In this document: piece after piece, positions 16,775 to 24,906 of the stretch
Position numbering within the stretch: position 1 is the stretch's first letter
How the letters are laid out: every line of letters starts with the position of its first letter
Source: Deinococcus roseus
Lineage (GTDB): Bacteria; Deinococcota; Deinococci; Deinococcales; Deinococcaceae
Length of the DNA: 64,000 nucleotides
Assembly: GCF_014646895.1 (NCBI RefSeq)
Contig: NZ_BMOD01000006.1
Coordinates: 1-64,000, forward strand
Direction of reading: 5' to 3'
The notes under the pieces: model-generated
Database searches by the model: none
Seen by the model: only the letters and a program-made list of their open reading frames with translations
What the model was told of the DNA's origin: nothing
Position numbers and translations under genes: made by a program

Positions 16775-17449
16775 TTATTGTTGTGAATTGCTGCCAGAAA
16801 TCAGCAGGGGCAGCAATTCACGCAGGTCTGCAATCACATGGTCTGCAAAAGAAGTGTCCACCTCGTCTCCATCCAGTTTCAGCACCGCCTTCATACCCAC
16901 TCCCTGAGCGGCCCGCACGTCGTTCTCGGGGTGGTCTCCTACAAAAAGGACCTCTGAAGCAGCAAGCCCCATGCGTTGCAGGGCACGCTGAAAGATCTCA
17001 GGGTTGGGCTTCTTGATGCCTTCCTGCTCGGAGATCAGGGCCACTTCCATGAAAGGCTCGACCCCGATGCTCTGCATTTTGGTGGCCTGGGTGGCGGTCA
17101 TGCCATTGGTGATGATGCCCATCCTGAAACCTGCTGCCTGCAAAGCCTGCAGCACCTCATGGGTGTCCGGGTAGGGCTGGGCGCATCTGGCATAATTGCC
17201 CCGAAAATCCTGATACAGCAGGTCGGTGTGGATGGTGTTCAGGTCGTATTTTTTGAGGATGGCGTGGTAGGCGCGGTGTTTGTCTCCGTAACCGTTGTCA
17301 TCCAGCACGGTGAGGTCTTCCAGAAAGGCATCACGGGGGATCTGTTGCAACATGTCGTGACGCTGGTGCTGGTCCTCAATGAAGTGCCTGAAAGTGCGTT
17401 TGCGGTCCAGCAGGGTCTGGTCCAGATCAAAAAGAATGGCCTTGAACAT
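16775..17449 (-). CDS. HAD-family hydrolase
   Basis: This is a 224-residue haloacid-dehalogenase-type phosphatase. Motif I is DLDQTLLD (nucleophile Asp8, acid/base Asp10), motif II is IITNGMT, the motif III lysine lies in KKPNPEIF, and motif IV is FVGDHPENDV. A helical cap lies between motifs I and II, as in YjjG-type nucleotidases and phosphoglycolate phosphatases. The start was placed at MFKAILFDLDQ; an in-frame ATG four codons upstream is possible. It is convergent with the MerR gene. Confidence 0.92.
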   Translation of the reverse strand: MFKAILFDLDQTLLDRKRTFRHFIEDQHQRHDMLQQIPRDAFLEDLTVLDDNGYGDKHRAYHAILKKYDLNTIHTDLLYQDFRGNYARCAQPYPDTHEVLQALQAAGFRMGIITNGMTATQATKMQSIGVEPFMEVALISEQEGIKKPNPEIFQRALQRMGLAASEVLFVGDHPENDVRAAQGVGMKAVLKLDGDEVDTSFADHVIADLRELLPLLISGSNSQQ

Positions 17450-17558
17450 GGTTCTTAACATAACGTTTCTGGAGCCCTGCAGGGCAGGGTGATCTATGGT
17501 GTGCAGGTTAAAAACTGTTAACGTTTTAGCATAAGAGGGCCGAGAGGCTGCTTTTTCT

Positions 17559-17578
17559 ATGCTGTAGCCATACAGCAT
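17559..17578. promoter_or_regulatory. Inverted repeat in a divergent promoter region
   Basis: ATGCTGTA and TACAGCAT form an 8-bp dyad with a 4-nt centre, located between the HAD gene and the gene at 17625. Its size and place fit a repressor operator, but no regulator is identified. Confidence 0.35.
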
Positions 17579-17624
17579 CCCAGTGCACTTCAGGCACACA
17601 CGGAGAGCTGAAAAGGAGCCTCTG

Positions 17625-17963
17625 ATGATGAAAGCTTTGATTGCATGGGTGAAAAACTACTTTGAGCAAACCCGAATTCAGGCCCTGGAAATTCGCCCGG
17701 TGCATGTGGAAAAAGGCAAAATCCAGGATTGCGCCTATGGAATCGAAAACGCTTACGGTGTTTACCAGAAAGATGCTGGAGGCAGCTTCCTCAAAGAGTA
17801 CCTGCACGATTACCATGCTGCCCGCAAACTTGCCTACGCAGAAGCCCTGAAATACGGAGTGGAAGTGCTGGACCATGTGGTCGAAGCCGACCTGCAACGG
17901 GTCCGAGACCGGTTCAAAATTGGAGACCACAGACCCAGCTCCTTTCTCTCCGATGCCAGTTGA
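17625..17963 (+). CDS. Hypothetical protein, 112 aa
   Basis: I do not recognise this protein. It starts at the first of two adjacent ATGs after AAAAGGAG. It is mainly helical and basic at both ends, with a Tyr-rich middle (ENAYGVYQKDAGGSFLKEYL). There are no membrane segments or metal motifs. It is divergent from the HAD hydrolase and has an 8-bp dyad in its promoter region. Confidence 0.7.
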   Translation: MMKALIAWVKNYFEQTRIQALEIRPVHVEKGKIQDCAYGIENAYGVYQKDAGGSFLKEYLHDYHAARKLAYAEALKYGVEVLDHVVEADLQRVRDRFKIGDHRPSSFLSDAS

Positions 17964-18021
17964 GGTGCAGATGTTGTTCCCTTCGATTTCTCCCCCAGAA
18001 CCTTCAACATCAAGTCCTTAA

Positions 18022-18046
18022 AGCCCCTGCAAGCACAGCAGGGGCT
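18022..18046. terminator. Hairpin between convergent genes
   Basis: AGCCCCTGC pairs with GCAGGGGCT across a 7-nt loop between the convergent genes at 17625 and 18070. Short T or A runs on both sides allow use in either direction. Confidence 0.6.
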
Positions 18047-18069
18047 GAAATTTGCTCTGCTGTGCAGAA

Positions 18070-18300
18070 TCAGTTCTGCACAGTGTTGTTTTTGAGGGCT
18101 TTCTCCAGTTCCTTTAGGGCGGTCAGGTTGTCTTCGAGGTGTTCCACATTGCGGTTGCGGTAGGCGTTTCCTGCCCCCTGCTCGAATTCCTCGGCCTGCT
18201 TGTAAGCCGCTTCATTGCCCAGGGTGCGGGCCAACTTGCGGGTGCGACGGGTGATTTCGATCACCTCGTTCATCAGGGTGTTGTAATCGGTCTTGCTCAC
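18070..18300 (-). CDS. Small helical hypothetical protein, 76 aa
   Basis: The protein is almost entirely helical and charged, with two long amphipathic helices (about 5-48 and 52-72). It has no cysteines. It is divergent from the peroxiredoxin gene with 77 nt between them. No known family was recognised; a structural or nucleoid-associated role is possible but unsupported. Confidence 0.65.
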   Translation of the reverse strand: MSKTDYNTLMNEVIEITRRTRKLARTLGNEAAYKQAEEFEQGAGNAYRNRNVEHLEDNLTALKELEKALKNNTVQN

Positions 18301-18316
18301 AGCATCAGTATACGCA

Positions 18317-18349
18317 TTGACAATTCAGCTTTTGGGTGCGTGCTACACT
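18317..18349 (+). promoter_or_regulatory. Putative peroxiredoxin promoter
   Basis: An extended -10 box (TGCTACACT, 18341-18349) lies about 28 nt before the ATG. A perfect TTGACA is present at 18317-18322, but the 21-bp spacing is long, so the extended -10 may carry recognition. Confidence 0.4.
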
Positions 18350-18377
18350 CTGACAGTACATCCCCAGGAGGATCACG

Positions 18378-18851
18378 ATGGCTCACCCTTTGATCGGGCA
18401 AAGTGCCCCGGATTTCACACTTAAAGCCTCCACCAGCGACATGATCACCCTTTCCAGCTTCAAAGGACAGAAAAATGTGGTGTTGGTGTTCTATCCGCTG
18501 GATTTCAGCCCGGTGTGCAGCATGCAGATCCCTGAATACTCCAACCGCAAAGACGATTTTGCCAGAAACGACACGGTGGTTTTTGGGGTCAACCGGGACA
18601 GCATCTACACCCACAAAGCCTGGGCCGCGGAATTTGGCATCGAAATTCCCTTGCTGGCAGACATCAAATGCGATGCGGCAAAAGCCTACGGGGTTTATGT
18701 GGAAGAAAAAGGCCACTCTGGCCGCGCAGTTTTTGTGATCGACAAGAAAGGCATGGTGCGGGATGCCCACATCGAAAATGCCACCAGTGAATTCACCCTG
18801 CCTGTGGATGAACTGCTGAAAAAGATCGAACAACTTGCAGCCACGGTTTGA
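18378..18851 (+). CDS. Peroxiredoxin (AhpC/TSA superfamily, AhpE/BCP-like)
   Basis: This 157-residue thiol peroxidase has a peroxidatic Cys in the PLDFSPVCSMQ loop, the normal place for the P-x-x-x-T/S-x-x-C motif. No resolving Cys follows within the same helix as in BCP; the other cysteine (IKCDAAK, about 95) is distant, so it may be a 1-Cys or atypical 2-Cys enzyme. It would detoxify H2O2 or organic peroxides. It has AGGAGG before the ATG and its own terminator. Confidence 0.95.
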   Translation: MAHPLIGQSAPDFTLKASTSDMITLSSFKGQKNVVLVFYPLDFSPVCSMQIPEYSNRKDDFARNDTVVFGVNRDSIYTHKAWAAEFGIEIPLLADIKCDAAKAYGVYVEEKGHSGRAVFVIDKKGMVRDAHIENATSEFTLPVDELLKKIEQLAATV

Positions 18852-18874
18852 TGCCAAAATCCCTGAATGAAGAG

Positions 18875-18902
18875 CAGCAGAGCATGACGCTCTGCTGTTT
18901 TG
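18875..18902 (+). terminator. Terminator of the peroxiredoxin gene
   Basis: CAGCAGAGC pairs with GCTCTGCTG around a 5-nt loop, followed by TTTTGTT. It lies between the convergent peroxiredoxin and response-regulator genes. Confidence 0.75.
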
Positions 18903-18923
18903 TTGGATTCTGTTTGTGGCTGT

Positions 18924-19583
18924 TCAGGAGAGGGTTTTCTTCATGCGGTAACCGCTGCCCCACACCGTGTCAATGACGGGATAAGAACGCAATTTCTTGC
19001 GCAAATCGGCAATGCGCACATCCACACTGCGGGATGAGGGTTCCAGGTTCTTTTCCCACACCAGGTGCATCAGGGATTCGCGGGTGAACACCTTGCCGGG
19101 TTCGCGGGCCAGGGTGACCAGCAAATCAAATTCGGTTTTGGTGAGTTTGAGGGGTTTTTCTTCCAGCAGCACTTCGCGGGTCACCAGGTTGATGCTGAGT
19201 TTGCCGTGCTGCAGGATTTCGCTCTTGCCTGCCCGTCTGAGCAGGGATTTGACCCGTGCCAGCAGTTCTTTCAACTCGAAGGGCTTGGTGAGGAAGTCGT
19301 CTGCTCCCACCTCGAAGCCTTCCAGTCGGGCATCCAGATTGGTGCGGGCACTGCACATCAGGATGGGGTGGTTGGGGTGGGTGCGGCGGATGCCTTCCAC
19401 CACCTGATAGCCTTCCATGTCGGGAAGCATCAGGTCCAGAATGACCAGGTCGCTTTTGGCGTACTTCTCCAGCCCTTCATCTCCACGGCTTGCTGTGAGG
19501 ATCTGGTACCCCTGGCGTTCCAGGTAGGTTTTCAGGGTCTGTCTCAGCGAAGCTTCATCTTCGACGATGAGGATTTTAATCAT
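18924..19583 (-). CDS. OmpR/PhoB-family response regulator
   Basis: The 219 residues contain an N-terminal receiver domain with the acidic pair ED (about 8-9), phosphoacceptor Asp in LVILDLMLPD (about 50) and Lys in LTKPFE (about 100). A C-terminal winged-helix domain (about 125-219) follows. The start is set at MIKILIVEDE, behind AGAGGAGAAA. No sensor kinase lies next to it, so its input partner is elsewhere. Deinococcus has regulators of this type in radiation response, but nothing here shows that this is one. Confidence 0.93.
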   Translation of the reverse strand: MIKILIVEDEASLRQTLKTYLERQGYQILTASRGDEGLEKYAKSDLVILDLMLPDMEGYQVVEGIRRTHPNHPILMCSARTNLDARLEGFEVGADDFLTKPFELKELLARVKSLLRRAGKSEILQHGKLSINLVTREVLLEEKPLKLTKTEFDLLVTLAREPGKVFTRESLMHLVWEKNLEPSSRSVDVRIADLRKKLRSYPVIDTVWGSGYRMKKTLS

Positions 19584-19916
19584 GTGCGTTTCTCCTCTTG
19601 TTCCTTTGAAGCCGTTCGGCCAGCAAGCTGGGTGCGGGTAAAGCGAAGTGCCTCCAACTTCGGACCCTGCCCAGAGATCTGGCGAACAGTTTTCCAAGTG
19701 AACTTCCCGACCTTCATTCTGGCTTTAGTCAATTTACATAAATCTTACAACGGGGTTCTGTGCCTCAGACGTAAATTTAGCCACGATTGCAAGAATGGTG
19801 TAATAGACGTGTATTTTTTGTTTTACCAGCCGCTTAAGTAAGCCAGATGGCGTATTAGACAATTGGGCATGAGAAACGCCTTTTCAACCTGAAGTCTGGC
19901 TTAGCAAGTGTAAAGA
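19584..19916 (-). other. Intergenic region, 333 bp
   Basis: This is the upstream region of the response regulator and the downstream region of murJ. It is AT-rich from about 19735 to 19880. I see no gene, RNA or strong terminator. A promoter for the regulator gene is expected within it but no clear -35/-10 pair stands out. Confidence 0.4.
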
Positions 19917-21461
19917 TCAGCGGCGCAATCGACCCAGCAAAGAAGACAGTTCCCGCACTTTCAGCAAGAAGGCCAGCAGCAGATACACCACGCCGCCCAC
20001 ACCACCTGCGGTCACCAGCACAGCCAGACCTTGCAAGATGCCACCCGAATGGTTAAGCCCTGCGCCCATGGCCTGCCCCACAAACCAGGCGGCCAGACCT
20101 GCCAGCAGTGCAGCAGGAACCACCCGCACCAGAAACACCAGCAATTCACGCAAAGGAAAGCCCAGCTGGCGGCGATACAGGAACAGTTGCACCCCCAGCA
20201 CCAGCAGTCCGGAAATGAAACTGCTCACCCCAAACCCCTGCAGCCCCAGAAGGTCCTTTCTGGTGAGGATGGAATACAGCAACACCTCCAGAAAAGCCCC
20301 ACCTGAAGTGATCAAAAGAGAATCCAGGGTGCGGCCCCGCACAAAGAAGGTGCGGGCCATGAACTGGATCATGCCCCAGGGCACAATGGCCAGTGCCCAG
20401 GTGCTCAGAATCAGGCTGCCTGCCTGAAACTTCTGAATTTCTGCAGGAGAGGTGGGCAAGTGCAAATTGAAGATGCTCACGGCATATGGAGCCAGAGCCA
20501 CCAACAAAGCACTCACCGGAGCGGCAAAGAACACCACAGCCCTCAGGCCCTGCACCGTCAATTTTGTGAAACCCTCCTGGTCCTGCTCGTTCCAGTGGCG
20601 GGCCAATCTGGGATACAGCGCTGTGGCAGGGGAGACCGCAAAGAGCCCCAGGGCCAGTTGAAAAATCACCTCGGCATTCTGGTAACCCGAGATGGTGCCC
20701 CCGGAAAAAGCCGTGATGAACCGGGTCACGATCAGGTTCAGAAACTGCCTGGCACTGGTGGAAATCAGAAAAGGAGCCATGCGTGTCAGGACCGTTTGCA
20801 ATTTGGGATCCCAGCCCAGACGGGGAAAAGGAAACAGCCCCATTTTGAACAGCGGCCAGGATTGCACCAGAAACTGCACAAATCCCCCAAAAGTCCAGCC
20901 AAAACCCAGCCAGAACGCCGTTCTGGGGGCCACCAGCAACACCAGAATGGAAGCCACATTGAAAGCCACCTGGGCATAACTGTAGGCTTTAAAATTTTCT
21001 CTGGCGCTCAAAATCCCCATGCTGCTGGCAGAAAAAGACATCATCATCAGGAAAGGCATCACCAGCTGGGTGATTTGCACCGCCAGATCAATGTTGATGT
21101 TGTCCCCATCGGCCACCAGCAAATGCACAATCGGGCGGGCAAACACGATGCCCAGACCCACCAGAAACACATTGATGGCAATCAGAGCACCAAAGAAAGC
21201 CTCAGACAGCTTTTTGCGTTCAGGCTCAGCAAGCCCCTGGTACACCGGAATGAAAGAATTGACCAGTGCCCCCTCTGCCAGAAGTTCCCGGAACAGGTTG
21301 GGCACCTTGGAAGCCACATTGAAAGCATCCTGCACCGACACAGGAAACAGGTTGATCACCATCTGGCGAACCAGGCCCAGCACACGGCTGAACAGGGTCC
21401 CCAGCATCAAAATCACAGTGTTCTTCATTGCCGAAGGCTTGGAAACAGTCACGCGGAACAT
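19917..21461 (-). CDS. murJ: Lipid II flippase MurJ (MviN family)
   Basis: MurJ flips undecaprenyl-linked peptidoglycan precursor across the membrane. The 514-residue MOP-type protein has about 13-14 transmembrane helices and the hallmark N-terminal stretch TLFSRVLGLVRQ, then a VPNLFRELLAEGALVNSFIPVY segment of the MviN core. The start at 21461 lies after GGGTGG; the frame continues upstream without support. tRNA-Ser is divergent just before it. Confidence 0.96.
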   Translation of the reverse strand: MFRVTVSKPSAMKNTVILMLGTLFSRVLGLVRQMVINLFPVSVQDAFNVASKVPNLFRELLAEGALVNSFIPVYQGLAEPERKKLSEAFFGALIAINVFLVGLGIVFARPIVHLLVADGDNINIDLAVQITQLVMPFLMMMSFSASSMGILSARENFKAYSYAQVAFNVASILVLLVAPRTAFWLGFGWTFGGFVQFLVQSWPLFKMGLFPFPRLGWDPKLQTVLTRMAPFLISTSARQFLNLIVTRFITAFSGGTISGYQNAEVIFQLALGLFAVSPATALYPRLARHWNEQDQEGFTKLTVQGLRAVVFFAAPVSALLVALAPYAVSIFNLHLPTSPAEIQKFQAGSLILSTWALAIVPWGMIQFMARTFFVRGRTLDSLLITSGGAFLEVLLYSILTRKDLLGLQGFGVSSFISGLLVLGVQLFLYRRQLGFPLRELLVFLVRVVPAALLAGLAAWFVGQAMGAGLNHSGGILQGLAVLVTAGGVGGVVYLLLAFLLKVRELSSLLGRLRR

Positions 21462-21537
21462 CGTACCACCCGCACATGGGACCGAATGAAAAATACTTGC
21501 CCCACTTCTAAAAAGGTGGTACATTCAATACCGCACT

Positions 21538-21627
21538 GGAGAGGTGCCAGAGCGGTTTAATGGGACAGTCTCGAAAACTGTTGTGTGGGTGACTGCACCG
21601 AGGGTTCGAATCCCTCTCTCTCCGCCA
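21538..21627 (+). tRNA. tRNA-Ser(CGA)
   Basis: This is a class II tRNA of 90 nt. The acceptor GGAGAGG pairs with TCTCTCC, the anticodon loop CTCGAAA gives CGA, the long variable arm is TGTGTGGGTGACTGCAC-like, and the T loop is TTCGAAT. The discriminator is G73 and CCA is encoded. Confidence 0.96.
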
Positions 21628-21630
21628 TAA

Positions 21631-21669
21631 AAAAGGAACGGAAACCTTATAGGTTTCCGTTCCTTTTTT
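21631..21669 (+). terminator. Terminator of tRNA-Ser
   Basis: AAGGAACGGAAACC and its complement form a 14-bp stem with a 4-6-nt loop, followed by six T. Confidence 0.9.
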
Positions 21670-21806
21670 GCCGAGGGCGCAGGGCTGAGGGCTGAGGGCA
21701 AAAACCATTCGTTTTCAGCCACTGACAGCCAGCACTTGACACAAGGCGTTTACTAAAGCATCTTAGGCTCTCGGCTCTCGGCTCTCGGCTCTCGGCTCTC
21801 GGCAAA
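21668..21806. repeat. Intergenic element with inverted heptamer tracts, copy 2
   Basis: A GCCGAGGGC / GCTGAGGGC tract (21670-21700) and a clean inverted GGCTCTC tract of about five units (21766-21803) flank a core of about 65 bp. It has the same layout as the copies near 13616, 40906 and 52711. Confidence 0.65.
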
Positions 21807-21905
21807 AGTTGAGCCTGCGAAACTTTCACTGTTGTTATACATGTGCCCCTTTTGACACAAAGGGGTGATTTTCTTGTGTGGTTCCACCCCATATGATGGT
21901 GCAAG

Positions 21906-22490
21906 ATGCAACGGTTCCTTCTTCTCTTGCTGCTTCTGGTGCTGCCCATGGCCACGGCCAAAAGTGAAGCCACCCAGACCCCCAACAACCAGGCTGTGCT
22001 GCTGAAAGGGTTTTCCTGGAGCAGGCAGACCTACAACAACTGTGGTCCCCAGGCCCTGTCTTCGGTGCTGTCCTATTACGGGGTGCAGGTCAATCAGGCC
22101 AAGATCTCCCAGTCGCTCAAGGCCTGTCCCACCTGTTACATGCGGGCAGATGTGATCGATCCTTACGTCAAGACCTTTGGGTTGCGGGCACAGCGTTTCC
22201 AGAATGGAGCGCTGGGGCACCTGAAAGTGCTGGTTCGGGGCGGCTTTCCGGTGATGGTTTTGCAGTACCTGAAGAAGCCTGGAGAGGTCCCCCATTTTCG
22301 GATCGTGACGGGGTTTGATGAAACCCAGAAGCTCTTTTACATCAACGATCCGTACTACGCGCCCAATGCCACCATCAGTTACCAGGATTTTGAGACCCTC
22401 TGGGGAGATTTGTACTCCAGAGAATTCATTGTGGTTTACCCTGAGGTGCAGAAAAGCAAGCTGGGCAAACTGCTGGGTGTGAGATTGTAA
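21906..22490 (+). CDS. Secreted C39-like cysteine peptidase
   Basis: The 194-residue protein has a signal peptide (hydrophobic stretch 4-16, ending ATA). The papain-like C39 core is seen as NNCGPQALSSVL (Cys about 46), PHFRIVTGFDE (His about 130) and INDPYY (Asp about 146). Most relatives are exported peptidases or bacteriocin-processing domains; no transporter is fused or adjacent. A TATGAT box lies 8 nt before the ATG with no Shine-Dalgarno sequence, so the mRNA is probably leaderless. Confidence 0.88.
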   Translation: MQRFLLLLLLLVLPMATAKSEATQTPNNQAVLLKGFSWSRQTYNNCGPQALSSVLSYYGVQVNQAKISQSLKACPTCYMRADVIDPYVKTFGLRAQRFQNGALGHLKVLVRGGFPVMVLQYLKKPGEVPHFRIVTGFDETQKLFYINDPYYAPNATISYQDFETLWGDLYSREFIVVYPEVQKSKLGKLLGVRL

Positions 22491-22579
22491 GCAGGAAGTA
22501 ACGAAAAAGAATATAAAAGTGCCATACACAGGTGTGCTCATTTTGGCGGCAATTGTGCGCCAGCAAGCCAACTTCAGGC

Positions 22580-22607
22580 TTGATTCAGGCTTCAGGGCTG
22601 CTAAGAT
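22580..22607 (+). promoter_or_regulatory. Promoter of the 45-residue membrane protein gene
   Basis: TTGATT (22580-22585) and TAAGAT (22602-22607) are separated by 16 bp, about 38 nt before the ATG at 22646. Confidence 0.5.
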
Positions 22608-22645
22608 GGGTTAACCACACGAGTTCTTTCACCGGGAGGTGAGGT

Positions 22646-22783
22646 ATGGTGACCCTGCTCTTTCTGCTGTTGCTCTCTTCTGCCATCTACGCGTTCTGCC
22701 TCGGGTTCAAATCTCTGGACCAGAACAACTCCCGTCCGGCTCCCATGCGAGCCACTGTACCTGTCAAGTGCAATAGAAAATAA
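22646..22783 (+). CDS. Small single-pass membrane protein, 45 aa
   Basis: This short frame is supported by a strong GGGAGGTGAGGT site directly before the ATG, an upstream promoter and a downstream terminator. The first 20 residues are hydrophobic (Leu/Ala/Phe-rich), followed by a polar basic tail ending CNRK. It would insert as a single helix or be a signal-anchored peptide. It is not similar to anything I recognise, and the function is unknown. Confidence 0.6.
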   Translation: MVTLLFLLLLSSAIYAFCLGFKSLDQNNSRPAPMRATVPVKCNRK

Positions 22784-22800
22784 CCCCACCCACATTCCAT

Positions 22801-22826
22801 TCTCCAGATTTTTCTGGAGAATTTTT
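22801..22826 (+). terminator. Terminator of the 45-residue gene
   Basis: TCTCCAGA and TCTGGAGA form an 8-bp stem with a 4-nt loop, followed by five T. It also overlaps the end of the convergent gene at 22826. Confidence 0.8.
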
Positions 22827-23752
22827 CATGCTGGATTTTTCTGGGCGTAAGTGTGCACCGTCCATCCAGGCTGCATCCAGGGCTTCAGGACAGATTCCAG
22901 GGTTCTGATCTGTCTGGGAGCAAACCAGCCCTGGGCATCTTTGTTGAGCACCAGCCCCCGGGTCAGGTGCAGGCAGGCATGTTGAAGGTTTCCCTTCTGG
23001 TCCAAAAGCACCAGAACACTGAAATTCTGGGGTGCAGCAAGATCTGTTTCGGTCAAGAGGAAACCCTGCTCATGTAGCCCTGTCAGAAAAGGTTCTGGGT
23101 GCAACCAGGTGTTTTGAATGCTCAGGAACTTCTCTTCATCTGCAAGCAGAGGAGCCAGAGCAGTGGCAAGACAATTGGGACCGCTTTCTGCTGCAAATTG
23201 ACCTGCAAGCCTGCGCACCTGAGGCCCACAGTGCAATTCAATGGTCTTCCACAGGTCTTCAGACAGGGCAGAGGAGAGGCAAGGCTCCCGGTCTTGCTCG
23301 ATCTGGGCAGCGAGCCAGCGTTCCTGATCTTCTGCAGTCAGGGCATGCCATGCGTCGTGTCTCAGGGCCACATGGGGTCCAGTGTTTGTTTCAAAGAGAT
23401 CTGGTTTGAGCACTGCAGGCAAAGTTCCAAAAACCTGCAGGACAGCCTCCAGAGGATAAATCTGTCCACGTCCCAGTTCCATTTGCAGTTGCATGATGCT
23501 GTCATGATGCGGGTGAAAACGGATGGTGTCTGGGGGGCAACAAGCCACATGGCTGGCTTGCGAACCCACATGGTAGGTCTGGTAAGCATCTGCAAAATTC
23601 AGGTTTCCTCTAGGGGTTCTGGGTTGAGGGTTGAGGTCCCTGGCCAGGTCCAACAAGGTTTCAGTGAAAAACAAAGGTTCATCTGGAAAAACAAAAATCT
23701 CCTTCCAGCGCTGCAGGGTGCAGAAGGGAACAGAAATTCCGAGAAGGTTCAT
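22826..23752 (-). CDS. Hypothetical protein with possible papain-like motif
   Basis: The family of this 308-residue protein is not recognised. The C-terminal half has SGPNCLATALAPLL (Cys about 193) and, later, LQHACLHLTRGLVLNKDAQGW, a Cys...His spacing that recalls NlpC/P60 or related papain-fold proteins; this is weak evidence. There is no signal peptide. It is convergent with the small membrane-protein gene and 129 nt upstream of lysR, which points the same way. Confidence 0.7.
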   Translation of the reverse strand: MNLLGISVPFCTLQRWKEIFVFPDEPLFFTETLLDLARDLNPQPRTPRGNLNFADAYQTYHVGSQASHVACCPPDTIRFHPHHDSIMQLQMELGRGQIYPLEAVLQVFGTLPAVLKPDLFETNTGPHVALRHDAWHALTAEDQERWLAAQIEQDREPCLSSALSEDLWKTIELHCGPQVRRLAGQFAAESGPNCLATALAPLLADEEKFLSIQNTWLHPEPFLTGLHEQGFLLTETDLAAPQNFSVLVLLDQKGNLQHACLHLTRGLVLNKDAQGWFAPRQIRTLESVLKPWMQPGWTVHTYAQKNPA

Positions 23753-23881
23753 GGGGTGATTTTACGGGATGCTGGCTGCAAAAGGCCATCGGCAACACCT
23801 GTATCCCCAATGGCAGGAGGCCTTCATGGCCGATGGTTTAAAGACCCCATCTGAGATAGCCTTGAAGGCATGAATTGTTTT

Positions 23882-24766
23882 TCAGGGTTGCACATCTGGC
23901 AGCAGGGTTTGCAGCACCTGAACCACTTCTCTGATGGCCGGGACATCCAATCCATCCTGGCGCACCACCAGCCGGATGTCCCGATGCATGGGGAACACCA
24001 GTGGAGCAACAGCAGTGTTGGCAGGCAGATAATCCAGAGCCATTCGGGCGGTCAGGCAGGCCCCGATGCCCTCCTTGACCATGTTGTACATGGTGAGGTC
24101 GTCCTGCACCCAGATGATTTCTGCCGGGGTGATCTGGTGGGTGGTCAGGTACCCTTGAATGCGCAGGGTGCAATCGCAATCCCGGGTGACAATCAGGGTT
24201 TTTCCCTGAAGGTCTGCAGGGTCAACAGGCCTGCTGAGCTGCCAGTGTTGGGGCAAAAGGACCACAAAAGGATCCTGAAAGAGGGGCCAGGAGGTGAAGC
24301 CCTCTGCCTCTCCATTGGGAACGAAAGCCAGATCCGCTTTGCCCTGGTGCAGTGGAGCAAGCAGGTTTTCTTCGTAGCAGATGGTGCATTCCAGGAGTTC
24401 AAGCTGCAAATCAGGATGGTGCTTTTTCAGATGGGCCATCAGTGCAGGCATGATCTGGCTGGAAATGCTGCGAAACAGGGAAATCCTCAGGGTGCCTTGC
24501 AGGCTTCCTCTGGACAGGGCCACCTCCTGATCGATGCTTTCCAGGGCTTGCAGGGCGATCCGGGCATGCCTGACCACCTGTTCTCCCAGTACAGTCAATT
24601 GGGAACCCAGTGGTCCCCGCAGCAGCAAGCGGCTCTGGTGGTGCTTTTCCAGCGCTTGCACGGCCTCACTCACCGAAGATTGCGACATCTGCAGTGCACT
24701 GGCCGCTCTGGAGAGGCTTCCGGTGTCTGCAACGGCAATCAGGGCTTTCAACTGGTGCAGCTTCAT
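23882..24766 (-). CDS. LysR-family transcriptional regulator
   Basis: The 294 residues have an N-terminal winged helix-turn-helix (LKALIAVADTGSLSRAASALQMSQSSVSEAVQALE, split at the turn) and a two-lobed effector domain (about 90-290). It is divergent from the PLP dehydratase at 24907 with a 140-bp shared promoter region, the classic arrangement for a LysR protein controlling its neighbour. The effector is probably an amino acid or derivative, by inference only. Confidence 0.93.
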   Translation of the reverse strand: MKLHQLKALIAVADTGSLSRAASALQMSQSSVSEAVQALEKHHQSRLLLRGPLGSQLTVLGEQVVRHARIALQALESIDQEVALSRGSLQGTLRISLFRSISSQIMPALMAHLKKHHPDLQLELLECTICYEENLLAPLHQGKADLAFVPNGEAEGFTSWPLFQDPFVVLLPQHWQLSRPVDPADLQGKTLIVTRDCDCTLRIQGYLTTHQITPAEIIWVQDDLTMYNMVKEGIGACLTARMALDYLPANTAVAPLVFPMHRDIRLVVRQDGLDVPAIREVVQVLQTLLPDVQP

Positions 24767-24906
24767 TTTTCCATTTTAGCCAGGGCAACCCGAGGTCTTC
24801 TGGGCATGTTCTGACATCCCCTGTGAGATCTGTTTCAAGGTTCTGTGTGCCGTTCTGGAGAGGCAACAGACCTGTACTTCTCCTCCAGATGTTCAGGAGC
24901 TTTTTC

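Noticed and set aside
20460..21560. 366-codon frame opposite murJ
   Set aside because: His/Gln-rich shadow of murJ; runs into the tRNA-Ser gene.
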